A DNA stretch of 8,456 bases from Cyanobium sp. (GCA_014191535.1 BJHC01000047.1:1-8456), one strand, 5' to 3'. Positions 1-6,433 are shown, numbered from the stretch's first letter. Numbers and translations: made by a program. Notes: generated from the sequence alone by a model not told the origin.

Positions 1-188
1 AGTAGATCGATGGCGTAGACGTCGGCATCGCTGGCCAGGGCCTCGAGGTTGTGGCGCCAGTGGCCTTTGGAGGCGCCGAAGCCGTGCACACAAACAACGG
101 CCCTCCCGGGGGGAGAGCCGTTGGAGGGGGCTGACACGCGGACGTAGCTGATGCGGTGGTTGCGCCAGGACCAGCTGTGTTCCTGCAT
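1..188 (-). CDS. alpha/beta-fold hydrolase, N-terminal fragment (runs off the left edge)
   Basis: Manual translation of the minus strand from the ATG at 188-186 gives about 62 residues with no stop before the edge. They include VVCVHGFGASKGHWRHN, the beta-strand plus HG oxyanion-hole loop typical of alpha/beta hydrolases, followed by a segment ending DADVYAIDL, which resembles the next core strand. The catalytic Ser, Asp and His lie outside the window, so the substrate cannot be read; cyanobacteria have many such enzymes, including esterase- and dehalogenase-like members. The start is well bounded: upstream in frame there is no other ATG, GTG or TTG before the TGA at 224-222, which is also the stop codon of the RNA-binding protein gene. 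The 33-base gap to that gene, on the same strand, allows co-transcription. No Shine-Dalgarno site is visible. The fold call is strong; the specific function is unknown. Confidence 0.8.
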   Translation of the reverse strand, partial: MQEHSWSWRNHRISYVRVSAPSNGSPPGRAVVCVHGFGASKGHWRHNLEALASDADVYAIDL

Positions 189-221
189 GTCAGCGAGTGT
201 GGGGCGCGCCTGAGCTGGAGC

Positions 222-647
222 TCAGACGGCGGCCTTCTGGCCGTCCAGCAGATTCTTGAGCTTGGCCAGCTCACCGGCCCAGCGGGGGTCGGGGGCGCCG
301 GCCTCCACGTCATCGCTGTGCACCACCTTGTTGACGGCCTTGCGAGCCACGGCATTGCCGGCGCTGGCGGGGCGGCGATCGTTGGGGCCACGGCGCTCAT
401 CACGGCGCTCGGAGCGCTCCACCCGCAGGGCGTTGCCGCCGAAGTCGCGGCCGTTGAGCTGCTCGATCACCGCATCGGCCACCTTCTCGTCGTCGACGTT
501 GGCGAAGCCGAAGCCGCGGCCGGCGCCGGTTTCACGGTCCTGAACGGCCTTGAAGCGGATCCCTTCCCCCACGCTGGCAAACAGGGCATCGAGCTCGGTG
601 TTGTCAAAGCTCTGCGGCAGGTTGCCGACGTAGAGGCGAACGCTCAT
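222..647 (-). CDS. RRM-domain RNA-binding protein (cyanobacterial Rbp type)
   Basis: 141 residues. One RNA recognition motif fills about residues 4-78, with RNP2 at 5-10 (LYVGNL) and RNP1 at 44-51 (RGFGFANV); the aromatics Tyr6, Phe46 and Phe48 are in the usual RNA-stacking positions. Cyanobacterial Rbp proteins are small single-RRM proteins that bind RNA in the cytoplasm; several are cold-induced and some help localise mRNAs at thylakoids (family knowledge). Here the RRM is followed not by a glycine-rich tail but by an Arg/Asp-rich linker (about 79-108) and a C-terminal segment DPRWAGELAKLKNLLDGQ that looks helical. The ATG at 647-645 was chosen because MSVRLYVGNLP is the usual start of the family; the frame stays open upstream to a TTG at 755, but those 36 residues show no family similarity. 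The long leader upstream may carry regulation. Confidence 0.9.
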   Translation of the reverse strand: MSVRLYVGNLPQSFDNTELDALFASVGEGIRFKAVQDRETGAGRGFGFANVDDEKVADAVIEQLNGRDFGGNALRVERSERRDERRGPNDRRPASAGNAVARKAVNKVVHSDDVEAGAPDPRWAGELAKLKNLLDGQKAAV

Positions 648-726
648 GGGAACAGGGATGGAAAGAGAGATCAGGGTGTTGTGCCAGAACTGCACGACGC
701 TGGTGCGCTCAGAACAGCCCTCGGAA

Positions 727-741
727 CCAGGCCATGCCTGG
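727..741 (-). repeat. short GC-rich inverted repeat (hairpin) in the rbp leader
   Basis: CCAGGC at 727-732 and GCCTGG at 736-741 are perfect reverse complements around the loop CAT, so the minus-strand transcript could form a 6-bp, GC-rich stem with a 3-base loop about 80 bases before the RRM start codon. No T tract follows on either strand, so it does not look like a rho-independent terminator. It may be a leader structure or chance in GC-rich DNA. Confidence 0.4.
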
Positions 742-792
742 GGAGGTGTGGTCAAAGCGAGCGGTTGGCAACGGCTGGGTCAGATGGGTCCT

Positions 793-821
793 ACGGAACG
801 ATGCGTGCTCAGAAGTTCCGT
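793..821 (-). repeat. 7-bp perfect inverted repeat in the rbp leader
   Basis: ACGGAAC at 793-799 and GTTCCGT at 815-821 are perfect reverse complements separated by 15 bases. In RNA this would be a 7-bp stem with a large loop; in DNA the spacing of arm centres (22 bp, about two helical turns) would also suit a dimeric regulator. No U tract follows, so termination is unlikely. Function unknown. Confidence 0.4.
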
Positions 822-914
822 TGCACGGATCGGCTAGCAGAAGGCTGACGGGCAGAAGACCGTTGGCAGGCCTGGCGCGTTTGAGGTCGTTGATTAACGC
901 CTTTGCAGGCAAAT

Positions 915-2234
915 TCAATCACGGCGTGGTGCCGGCTCCCCATCCGCCGGGTGACGCTCCAGCCAGCGCTGGGCCGCATCCAAGGCCTGAAGGCGGCCCT
1001 GGACCCTCCCAAAAGCCCGTTGTTGCATCAGGTGTTGCAGCAGGGCCCCCAGCCGTGGCGAGGCCTTCAGCCCCAGTTCCCGCTGCAGGGTGAGGCCGTC
1101 GATGGCGGCGCGGGGATGGAACAACGGGTCGTTCGGGTCGCGCCAACGCTCCAGCCAAGCCTGGGCGGGCTCCGTCGGCCAGCTCAGCAGCAGGGCCGGC
1201 AGGTCTTCCTCCAGGTCGCGTTGGAGCCGCAACCGCTCCGCCTCGGACAATCCCTCAGCCCGTTGGGCGGGAGCCTGCGCCCCCAACCGCTGACGCCAGC
1301 GGCGCAGCTGTTCGACCCGTTGCTGCAGCCTGCGGCTGCTGCGCAGCGCCCGCAGGCCAGTGCCATCCAGCACCACCGCCAGCCGCGCCAGCGGCAGGGC
1401 CTGCTGCCGTTCGGCGGCGCTCAGCCCCAGCCGCTCCGCCTGATCCGCCCCCAGGCGGGCCAGCAGCGCGCTCACCTGGGGGTCAGCCCCGCCCGGGGCC
1501 TGCCAGGGTTGCAGCAGTCCCCAGGCCAGGCACTGGCCCAGACCCCGTTCGCCGTCTGGGCTGGCCGCCAGTTTCTCCAGCTCCGCCAGCACCCGTTCGC
1601 CGGCCACCCCCGCCAGGCTGGCGTGGTGCTGCTGCAGCCAGTGTTGGGTCTGCGGATCCAGGGCAAACCCCAGTTCGCTGGCCAGCCGCACCCCGCGTAG
1701 CAGCCGCAGGGGGTCATCCAGCAGGTTGGCCTCCGCCACCGCCATCAACTGCCCCTGCCGTAGGTCCGTGAGGCCCTCCAGCGGGTCCAGCAGCACTGGC
1801 GTTTCCCCCAGGGGGAGCGCCATGGCGTTGAGGCGGTAGTCCCGCCGCTGGAGGTCTTGTTCCAGGCTGCCCCCCTCCTGGCGGGCCAGATCGATGCTCC
1901 AGCCCTGGATCACCAGCCGGGCGATGGAGCGCTCCGCATCGAGCACCACCACGCTGCCGCCATGGCGGCGCCCCAGCTGCCGGCACAGCGCAATCGCGTC
2001 TTCTTCCACCACCAGATCCAGGTCCGGCTGGGGGGGCAGGCGATCCAGCAGGGCATCCCGCACCGCTCCCCCCACCAGGGCCGCTCCGGCCGGGAAGGCC
2101 TGTGGGGGCAGCGGCCAGCTCTGCGGGCGCAGCCGGCGCCAGGCCAGTTCCGCCAGCTGGGGCGCCGTGGCCCCGGCCGGGATAGCCGCAGGGGTCACAA
2201 TGGCTCCAGCGGCTGCGGCGCCTGGCATGTGCAT
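915..2234 (-). CDS. cca: class II CCA-adding-type tRNA nucleotidyltransferase
   Basis: Up to 439 residues. The enzyme adds C and/or A to the 3' end of tRNA using CTP/ATP in the cytoplasm. Visible motifs are LVGGAVRD (53-60), the metal-binding DLDLVV with Asp71 and Asp73, the RRDYRLNAMA nucleotide/ribose motif (130-139), DPLRLLRGVR (174-183) in the neck and GERVLAELEKL (212-222). The C-terminal half is a helical body and tail, typical of bacterial class II enzymes. Some cyanobacteria split this activity between separate CC-adding and A-adding enzymes; the motifs I can read do not settle which this is. The start is uncertain. The longest form begins at the ATG at 2234 and overlaps ycf34 head-to-head; an ATG at 2228 overlaps by two bases; a GTG at 2198 leaves a 29-base gap. 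The first 25-30 residues are low-complexity Ala/Gly/Pro, so the shorter forms are plausible. Confidence 0.88.
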   Translation of the reverse strand: MHMPGAAAAGAIVTPAAIPAGATAPQLAELAWRRLRPQSWPLPPQAFPAGAALVGGAVRDALLDRLPPQPDLDLVVEEDAIALCRQLGRRHGGSVVVLDAERSIARLVIQGWSIDLARQEGGSLEQDLQRRDYRLNAMALPLGETPVLLDPLEGLTDLRQGQLMAVAEANLLDDPLRLLRGVRLASELGFALDPQTQHWLQQHHASLAGVAGERVLAELEKLAASPDGERGLGQCLAWGLLQPWQAPGGADPQVSALLARLGADQAERLGLSAAERQQALPLARLAVVLDGTGLRALRSSRRLQQRVEQLRRWRQRLGAQAPAQRAEGLSEAERLRLQRDLEEDLPALLLSWPTEPAQAWLERWRDPNDPLFHPRAAIDGLTLQRELGLKASPRLGALLQHLMQQRAFGRVQGRLQALDAAQRWLERHPADGEPAPRRD

Positions 2235-2478
2235 CTGCGTGGACTGCCGCTGGGTGGACCAGTGCCAGGCCTACCACGCGGTGGAGCGGCAGCATGGCGT
2301 CCCCCATCTCAGCGGTGAGCCCGCCTTTGTGCCACAGCAACCCCAGATCCACGTGCAGGTGATCGATCTGCCCCAGGGCCAGGTGGGGGTGGAATGGGAT
2401 GTGCGCGCCTGCGGCAGCTTCGCCGCGGATCCGGGGCGCTGGTTGCGGCTGTGCCCTGATCAGGCCCTGCCCACATGA
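2227..2478 (+). CDS. ycf34: Ycf34 family protein, probable iron-sulfur protein
   Basis: 83 residues starting MCICVDCRWVDQCQAYHAVE, the signature of Ycf34, a protein conserved in cyanobacteria and some algal plastids. Cys2, Cys4, Cys7 and Cys13 crowd the N-terminus, with further Cys at 62 and 76. The Synechocystis homologue has been reported to bind an iron-sulfur cluster and to affect photosynthetic electron transport (family knowledge); the exact role is unsettled. The ATG at 2227 was chosen because the family begins Met-Cys-Ile-Cys; an in-frame ATG at 2200 would add nine Ala/Pro-rich residues and looks less likely. The stop overlaps the tsaB start as ATGA (2475-2478), suggesting translational coupling. 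The 5' end overlaps the start of the divergent tRNA nucleotidyltransferase gene, so its promoter must lie inside that gene's 5' coding part. Confidence 0.9.
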   Translation: MCICVDCRWVDQCQAYHAVERQHGVPHLSGEPAFVPQQPQIHVQVIDLPQGQVGVEWDVRACGSFAADPGRWLRLCPDQALPT

Positions 2479-3131
2479 GCGGGGAGCCCTTGCTGCTGGC
2501 TCTGCACAGCTCCAGCGAAACCCTGGCGGTGGGGGTTCAGCCCCTCAGCGGCGCGGGCGGGCTGCAGGCGGCACAGCTGGCCAGTTTTCCCCTGGGCCGC
2601 CGCCTGTCCAATGAGCTGCTGCCTTGTGTGGAGCAGCTGCTGCCGGCGGAACGCTGGCCCCAGGTGGCCCGGTTGGTGGTGGCCACCGGTCCCGGCGGGT
2701 TCACCGGCACCCGGCTCACGGTGGTGCTGGCCCGCACCCTGGCCCAGCAGCTGGCCATTCCCCTGCATGGCTTCAGCAGTCCCCTGCTGATCGCCCGGCG
2801 TCTGGCCCTCGGCGGCGGCCCCCTGGCGGGGGTGCCGCGCTTTTGGCTCACCCAGGAGCTGCCGCGGCGGGGCACGGTGGCGAGCGCCTATGGACCCCAG
2901 CCCGACGCCTTGGGCGGCCTGGCGGAGCTGGAGGCCCCGCGCCTGTACCGGGAGCCGCAGCCCTGGCTGCCCGCCAGCCCCTCCGAGCCCTGTCGGCCCG
3001 CCCTGGTGGAGCCGGAAGCGGATGTGGCGCAATTGCTGGCCCTGGGGCACCTGGCGGCGGCGGCCCACCTCCCAGGCCCCTGGGGGCCCGTGTTGCCGAT
3101 TTACCCCACCAGCCCGGTGGAGGGGCTCTGA
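2475..3131 (+). CDS. tsaB: TsaB, t6A37 tRNA threonylcarbamoyladenosine biosynthesis subunit
   Basis: 218 residues, the usual TsaB length. TsaB is a non-catalytic ASKHA-fold partner that dimerises with TsaD and, with TsaE, transfers threonylcarbamoyl to A37 of ANN-reading tRNAs in the cytoplasm. The diagnostic block is TGPGGFTGTRLTVVLARTLA (71-90), the conserved loop and dimerisation helix. The N-terminal strand reads LLLALHSSSETLAVGV, with His-Ser where many TsaB proteins have Asp-Thr-Ser. The C-terminus ends LPIYPTSPVEGL, a tail typical of the family. It starts at the ATGA overlap with ycf34 and its stop overlaps the next gene as TGATG, so the three genes probably form one translationally coupled unit. 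The pairing with a tRNA nucleotidyltransferase gene next door gives a small tRNA-processing neighbourhood, although that gene runs the other way. Confidence 0.9.
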   Translation: MSGEPLLLALHSSSETLAVGVQPLSGAGGLQAAQLASFPLGRRLSNELLPCVEQLLPAERWPQVARLVVATGPGGFTGTRLTVVLARTLAQQLAIPLHGFSSPLLIARRLALGGGPLAGVPRFWLTQELPRRGTVASAYGPQPDALGGLAELEAPRLYREPQPWLPASPSEPCRPALVEPEADVAQLLALGHLAAAAHLPGPWGPVLPIYPTSPVEGL

Positions 3132-3763
3132 TGGCGGCCCGCCCCGTGCCGCCGCGCCAGCCCCCCCGCCCCCGCCGGCGCAGGGGCCGCCATCGGCGCC
3201 GGCTGTGGTGGCTGCTCGGTGGCGTGGGGTTGCTCTGGCTCACCCGCGGCCTGTGGCTGCCGCCGGTGCCGCCCCCCCAGATGATCCTGGTGCTGGGGGG
3301 TGATGTGGAGCGGGAGCGCGTGGCGGCGGATCTGGCCCGCCGCGATGGCCTGCCGGTGTTGGTGAGCGGCGGCAGCAACCCCGAGTACGCCTCCTGGCTG
3401 TTCGGTCGCCAGGGCCTCGATGCCGGCCGCGTGCAGCTCGATTACCGCGCCACCGACACCCTCAGCAACTTCACCTCGGTGGTGGATGAGCTCAAGCGCG
3501 CCCAGGTGCGCCACGTGCTGCTCGTCACCAGCAGCGACCACATGGACCGCGCCCTGCTGGTGGGCCGCGTGGTGGCCGGCAGCCGTGGCATCAGCCTCAC
3601 CCCGGTGCCGGTGCCCTGCGGCCAGCGCTGCCTGCCGGAGGGCCGCAGCAAGGTGTGGGGCGACGGGGCCCGGGCGGCCCTGTGGGTGCTGACGGGCCGC
3701 GATGTCAGGGGCTGGGCGGCAGCGCGGTTTGGTCCGCTGCTGGAAGAGCTGCAACCGCGTTGA
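3131..3763 (+). CDS. YdcF/DUF218-family membrane-anchored protein
   Basis: 210 residues. A Pro/Arg-rich basic start (1-24, with several Arg runs) precedes a single hydrophobic helix at about 25-43, so by the positive-inside rule the N-terminus should be cytoplasmic and the domain periplasmic. The DUF218 fold follows: MILVLGGDVERE (51-62), LPVLVSGGSNPE (74-85), a segment ending RATDTLSNF (106-114) and VLLVTSSDHMDRA (129-141), where the Asp/His pair sits in the family's conserved position. Members include E. coli YdcF and the envelope protein SanA; the biochemical activity is unclear. Cys163 and Cys167 are close enough for a disulfide in the periplasm. The start overlaps the tsaB stop by one base (TGATG), and the last 59 bases overlap the end of plsC on the opposite strand. 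Confidence 0.85.
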   Translation: MAARPVPPRQPPRPRRRRGRHRRRLWWLLGGVGLLWLTRGLWLPPVPPPQMILVLGGDVERERVAADLARRDGLPVLVSGGSNPEYASWLFGRQGLDAGRVQLDYRATDTLSNFTSVVDELKRAQVRHVLLVTSSDHMDRALLVGRVVAGSRGISLTPVPVPCGQRCLPEGRSKVWGDGARAALWVLTGRDVRGWAAARFGPLLEELQPR

Positions 3764-4460
3764 TCAGGCCCTGGTCCAGCAGGGCATTGATCTGCGCCTG
3801 GCAGGCGGCGGTGGCGGCGTCCAGGTCGGCGCGGCGGCGGGAGGCCGGTGGCGGGATGGGTGTGCCGATGCGGATGTGGATCGGCAGCAGGCGGGCCCGC
3901 CGTGAGCCGGTGCCCAGGGCCCGGTGGCTGTTGATGATCGCCACCGGCAACAGCGGCACCCCAGCCCGGGCCGCCAGCAGCGCGGCCCCCGGTTGGGGGT
4001 TGTTGACGCGGCCATCGGCCTGGCGGGTGCCATCGATGAACACCCCCGTGGCCCAGCCCTGATCCAGGCGGTCGGTGGCGGTGCGGATGGCTTCGCGGTC
4101 GCTGGCGCCGCGGGCCACGGGGTAGGCCCCGCAGGCGCGGATGATCGGCCCCAGCAGCGGCACCTTGAACAGTTCCGCCTTGGCCATGAAGGCCACGGGG
4201 CGACCGAGGGCATGGCCCAGCAGTGGCGGATCGAGGTGGGAGCCGTGGTTGGCCACCACCACCAGGGCCCCCTCCAGGGGCACGTTGGTGTTGCCGGTCG
4301 TGCGGCCGCGGAACAGCAGCCGATAGATCGGGAACACCAGCAGATAGCTCACCAGCCGGTAGGTGAGGCTGGGTTTGGGGGTGCGCAGCAGCGCCGGCGG
4401 CTCCGCTGGCTTGCGGCGGCGCCGCAGCACCCGCTTCACCGCCTGAACCGGACGGTTCAC
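3705..4460 (-). CDS. plsC: 1-acyl-sn-glycerol-3-phosphate acyltransferase (PlsC/AGPAT)
   Basis: 251 residues. PlsC acylates lysophosphatidate at sn-2 to give phosphatidate, the precursor of cyanobacterial glycolipids and phosphatidylglycerol, at the membrane. The four family blocks are present in order: NHGSHLD (71-77, catalytic His72 and Asp77), GAYPVAR (111-117), FIDGTRQ (141-147) and VPLLPV (168-173). Block III has Asp-Gly-Thr-Arg where the classic form is Glu-Gly-Thr-Arg. A basic N-terminus (residues 9-17) and a hydrophobic segment at about 33-50 suit membrane association. The start is a GTG at 4460-4458, overlapping the fabD stop as GTGA, which indicates translational coupling. The Ala/Pro-rich C-terminal tail is coded in the 59-base overlap with the convergent DUF218 gene. 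Confidence 0.92.
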   Translation of the reverse strand: MNRPVQAVKRVLRRRRKPAEPPALLRTPKPSLTYRLVSYLLVFPIYRLLFRGRTTGNTNVPLEGALVVVANHGSHLDPPLLGHALGRPVAFMAKAELFKVPLLGPIIRACGAYPVARGASDREAIRTATDRLDQGWATGVFIDGTRQADGRVNNPQPGAALLAARAGVPLLPVAIINSHRALGTGSRRARLLPIHIRIGTPIPPPASRRRADLDAATAACQAQINALLDQGLINAVAALPAADQTALPPSP

Positions 4461-5347
4461 AGCCCCAGGTCGGCGGAGCCGGCGATCTGGGCGGTGGTGA
4501 TGCCGTCGCAGCTGCGTTTGATCAGGCCGCTGAGCACGTTGCCCGGGCCGATCTCCACGGCGGTGGCGATGCCATCGGCGCTGAAGCGCTCCATGGTTTC
4601 GCGCCAGCGCACGCCGGTGGTCATCTGGCTGCGCAGCCGCTGCTTGAGGGCGGCGCCTCGGGTTTCCGGGGTGGGGTCGGTGTTGCTCAGCACGGGAATG
4701 GCCGCGTCGGCGAAGGGCACCGCTTCGATGGCCTCTGCGAACGCATCGGCGGCCCCCTGCATGAACGGCGAGTGGAAGGCGCCGCTCACCGCCAGGGGGA
4801 TGGCCCGCTTGCAGGTGAGGGCGCCACTCACCGCCGCCACCGCGTCCGGGCTGCCGGAGAGCACCACCTGGGCGCTGCTGTTGTCATTGGCGATCACCAC
4901 CCCGTCGGTGGCGGCCACCAGCTCCTCGAGCTGGCCGCGGTCGAACCCCATCACGGCGGTCATGGCGCCACCCCCGGCGGCGGCCATCAGCTCACTGCGG
5001 GTCTTCATCAGCTGCAGGCCCGTCTGGGCATCGAACACCCCGGCGGCATAGAGGGCCACCAATTCCCCCAGGCTGTGGCCCGCCACCACATGGGCGCTGC
5101 GGCCCTGGGCCTTGAGGCCATCCACCAGCAGGCTTTCGATCACAAACAGCGCCGGCTGGGTGTTGCGGGTGTCGTTGAGGTCGCTCAGGTCGCCCTCGCC
5201 GCTGCCGGCACAGATGGCCAGCAGGTCGCGGCCGAGCAGCTCGGAGGCGGCGGCGAAGCGTTCGCGGGCCCCGGGCAGCTCCAGCACGGGCTCCGCCATG
5301 CCGATCTTCTGCGACCCCTGTCCGGGGAAGACCCAGGCGATACCCAT
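4457..5347 (-). CDS. fabD: malonyl-CoA:ACP transacylase
   Basis: 296 residues from the ATG at 5347-5345. FabD moves malonyl from CoA to acyl carrier protein, supplying the extender for type II fatty acid synthesis. Counting from this start, WVFPGQGSQ lies at 5-13, the nucleophile elbow GHSLGE at 90-95 (catalytic Ser92), the substrate-binding Arg at 117 in KTRSEL, the catalytic His192 in AFHSPFM, and the C-terminal GPGNVLSGL block at 267-275. All expected active-site residues are present and the length is normal. A TTG at 5362 would add five residues (MQRAG), but MGIAWVFPGQGSQ is the more natural start. The gap to the fabH stop is 29 bases, and the stop overlaps the plsC start, so it sits in the middle of a lipid-initiation operon. 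Confidence 0.95.
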   Translation of the reverse strand: MGIAWVFPGQGSQKIGMAEPVLELPGARERFAAASELLGRDLLAICAGSGEGDLSDLNDTRNTQPALFVIESLLVDGLKAQGRSAHVVAGHSLGELVALYAAGVFDAQTGLQLMKTRSELMAAAGGGAMTAVMGFDRGQLEELVAATDGVVIANDNSSAQVVLSGSPDAVAAVSGALTCKRAIPLAVSGAFHSPFMQGAADAFAEAIEAVPFADAAIPVLSNTDPTPETRGAALKQRLRSQMTTGVRWRETMERFSADGIATAVEIGPGNVLSGLIKRSCDGITTAQIAGSADLGL

Positions 5348-5376
5348 GCCGGCGCGCTGCAACGTCGGGGGGGAGA

Positions 5377-6393
5377 TTAGGCCGCTGCCGCCTGGGGACC
5401 GCTCCAGCGCAGCAGGGCCCCGCCCCAGCTGAGGCCGGCGCCGAAGCCGCTGCTGGCGATCAGATCACCGGGTTGGATCCGCCCATCCTTCACCGCCTCA
5501 TCCAGCATCAGGGGGATGGTGGCGGCGGAGGTGTTGCCATAGCTGGCCAGGTTGCTGAGCACCCGCTCGTGGGGGATGGCAAAGCGGTCGGCCACCGCAT
5601 CCAGGATCCGTTGGTTGGCCTGGTGCAACAGCAGCCAGTTGAGGGCGCCGGGCTCGGTGCCGGTGCTCTCCAGCAGCTCCTTGAGCACCGCCGGCACCTC
5701 CCGCACCGCGAACTTGTACACCTCCTGGCCGTTCATGCGCAGCGGTGCGAAGCCCCCGATCTGGGCATCCACGCCGCTCAGCACGCTCTGGTGGGTTTCG
5801 GTCTGGGCCAGGGTCAGGCAGCCGTTGCGGCTGCCATCGGAGCGCATGCGGAAGCCCAGCAGCCCGTCGGCCTCGGCGGGGCAGGCCTCCACCGCCACGG
5901 CGGCGGCCCCATCGCCGAACAGCACGCAGGTGGTGCGGTCGTCCCAGTCCACCCAGCGGCTCAGCTGATCAGCGCCAATCACCAGCGCCCGCCGCATGGC
6001 GCCGCTGCGCAGGTATTGCCCGGCGGTGATCAGGGCGAACAGAAAGCCGCTGCAGGCGGCGGTGAGGTCGAAGGCCACGGCGTTCTTGGCCCCCAGGGCG
6101 CCCTGCACCCGCGGTGCCGTGCCGAACAGATCATCCGGGCTGGAGGTGGCCATCAGGATCAGATCCAGATCCTCCGCGCGCCAGCCCGCGTGGGCCAGGG
6201 CAGCTTCGGCAGCTCGGGTGGCCAGGGGCGTGAGCGGTTCATCGGGCCCGCAGATGCGCCGCTCGGCGATGCCGGTGCGGCTGCGGATCCACTCGTCGCT
6301 GGTGTCGACCCGTTCGCTGAGGCGCGCGTTGCTCACGGCGAAGGCTGGGACGGCGCTGCCGCTGCCCACCAGAGCCATGCCGTAGGTGCTCAT
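5377..6393 (-). CDS. fabH: beta-ketoacyl-ACP synthase III
   Basis: 338 residues from the ATG at 6393-6391. FabH condenses acetyl-CoA with malonyl-ACP to start fatty acid chains. Numbered from this start, the catalytic triad is visible: Cys114 in DLTAACSGFLF, His257 in LLHQANQRI and Asn287 in YGNTSAA. The N-terminal VDTSDEWIRSRTGI and C-terminal GFGAGLSWGGALLRW segments are family hallmarks, and the length fits. Other in-frame starts are a GTG at 6408 (five residues more) and an ATG at 6378 (five fewer, MALVGSGSAVP); the choice is uncertain by this small amount. No Shine-Dalgarno site is evident. The gene follows plsX after a 40-base gap and precedes fabD after 29 bases, in the order plsX-fabH-fabD seen in many bacteria. 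Confidence 0.95.
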   Translation of the reverse strand: MSTYGMALVGSGSAVPAFAVSNARLSERVDTSDEWIRSRTGIAERRICGPDEPLTPLATRAAEAALAHAGWRAEDLDLILMATSSPDDLFGTAPRVQGALGAKNAVAFDLTAACSGFLFALITAGQYLRSGAMRRALVIGADQLSRWVDWDDRTTCVLFGDGAAAVAVEACPAEADGLLGFRMRSDGSRNGCLTLAQTETHQSVLSGVDAQIGGFAPLRMNGQEVYKFAVREVPAVLKELLESTGTEPGALNWLLLHQANQRILDAVADRFAIPHERVLSNLASYGNTSAATIPLMLDEAVKDGRIQPGDLIASSGFGAGLSWGGALLRWSGPQAAAA

Positions 6394-6433
6394 CGGGCCC
6401 AACGCCACCGGTTCAGTCCAACCGACGGCTCAG

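Larger units (their letters stand above)
648..914 (-). promoter_or_regulatory. intergenic leader/promoter region of the RNA-binding protein gene
   Basis: This 267-base stretch separates the stop of the tRNA nucleotidyltransferase gene from the start of the RRM gene and is the only sizeable gap in the window. It is visibly richer in A/T near 880-920 than the flanking genes. On the minus strand a weak promoter-like pair can be drawn there, TTGAAT followed 16 bases later by TAATCA, but the match to sigma-70 consensus is poor. If transcription starts near there, the mRNA would have a leader of about 200 bases containing the two inverted repeats listed separately. A 69-codon reading frame that begins with TTG at 918 has no recognisable protein features. 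No known small RNA or riboswitch was recognised. Confidence 0.35.

Noticed and set aside
648..755. N-terminal 36-residue extension of the RRM protein
   Set aside because: Starts with TTG and precedes MSVRLYVGNLP, the natural family start; composition is unlike the rest.
727..821. Rho-independent terminator for the tRNA nucleotidyltransferase gene
   Set aside because: Both inverted repeats lack a following T tract on the minus strand.
156..848. Plus-strand frame of 230 codons opposite the RRM gene and its leader
   Set aside because: Antisense to a clear RRM protein; no motif; starts inside the hydrolase gene.
709..918. Minus-strand frame of 69 codons in the leader, starting TTG at the nucleotidyltransferase stop
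   Set aside because: Only a TTG start, no recognisable domain, and it contains the inverted repeats; it may be translated but there is no support from the sequence alone.
903..1700. Plus-strand open frame of 265 codons opposite the tRNA nucleotidyltransferase gene
   Set aside because: Gln/Pro/Leu-rich translation with no domain, lying antisense to a gene with clear motifs; long antisense frames are expected in DNA of this GC content.
2624..3130. Upstream extension of the DUF218 frame through tsaB
   Set aside because: The 169 upstream codons are an out-of-frame reading of tsaB; the ATG at 3131 overlapping the tsaB stop is the sensible start.
3924..5051. Plus-strand open frame of 375 codons across plsC and fabD
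   Set aside because: It crosses two well-supported genes on the other strand and its translation is compositionally biased with no recognisable motif.
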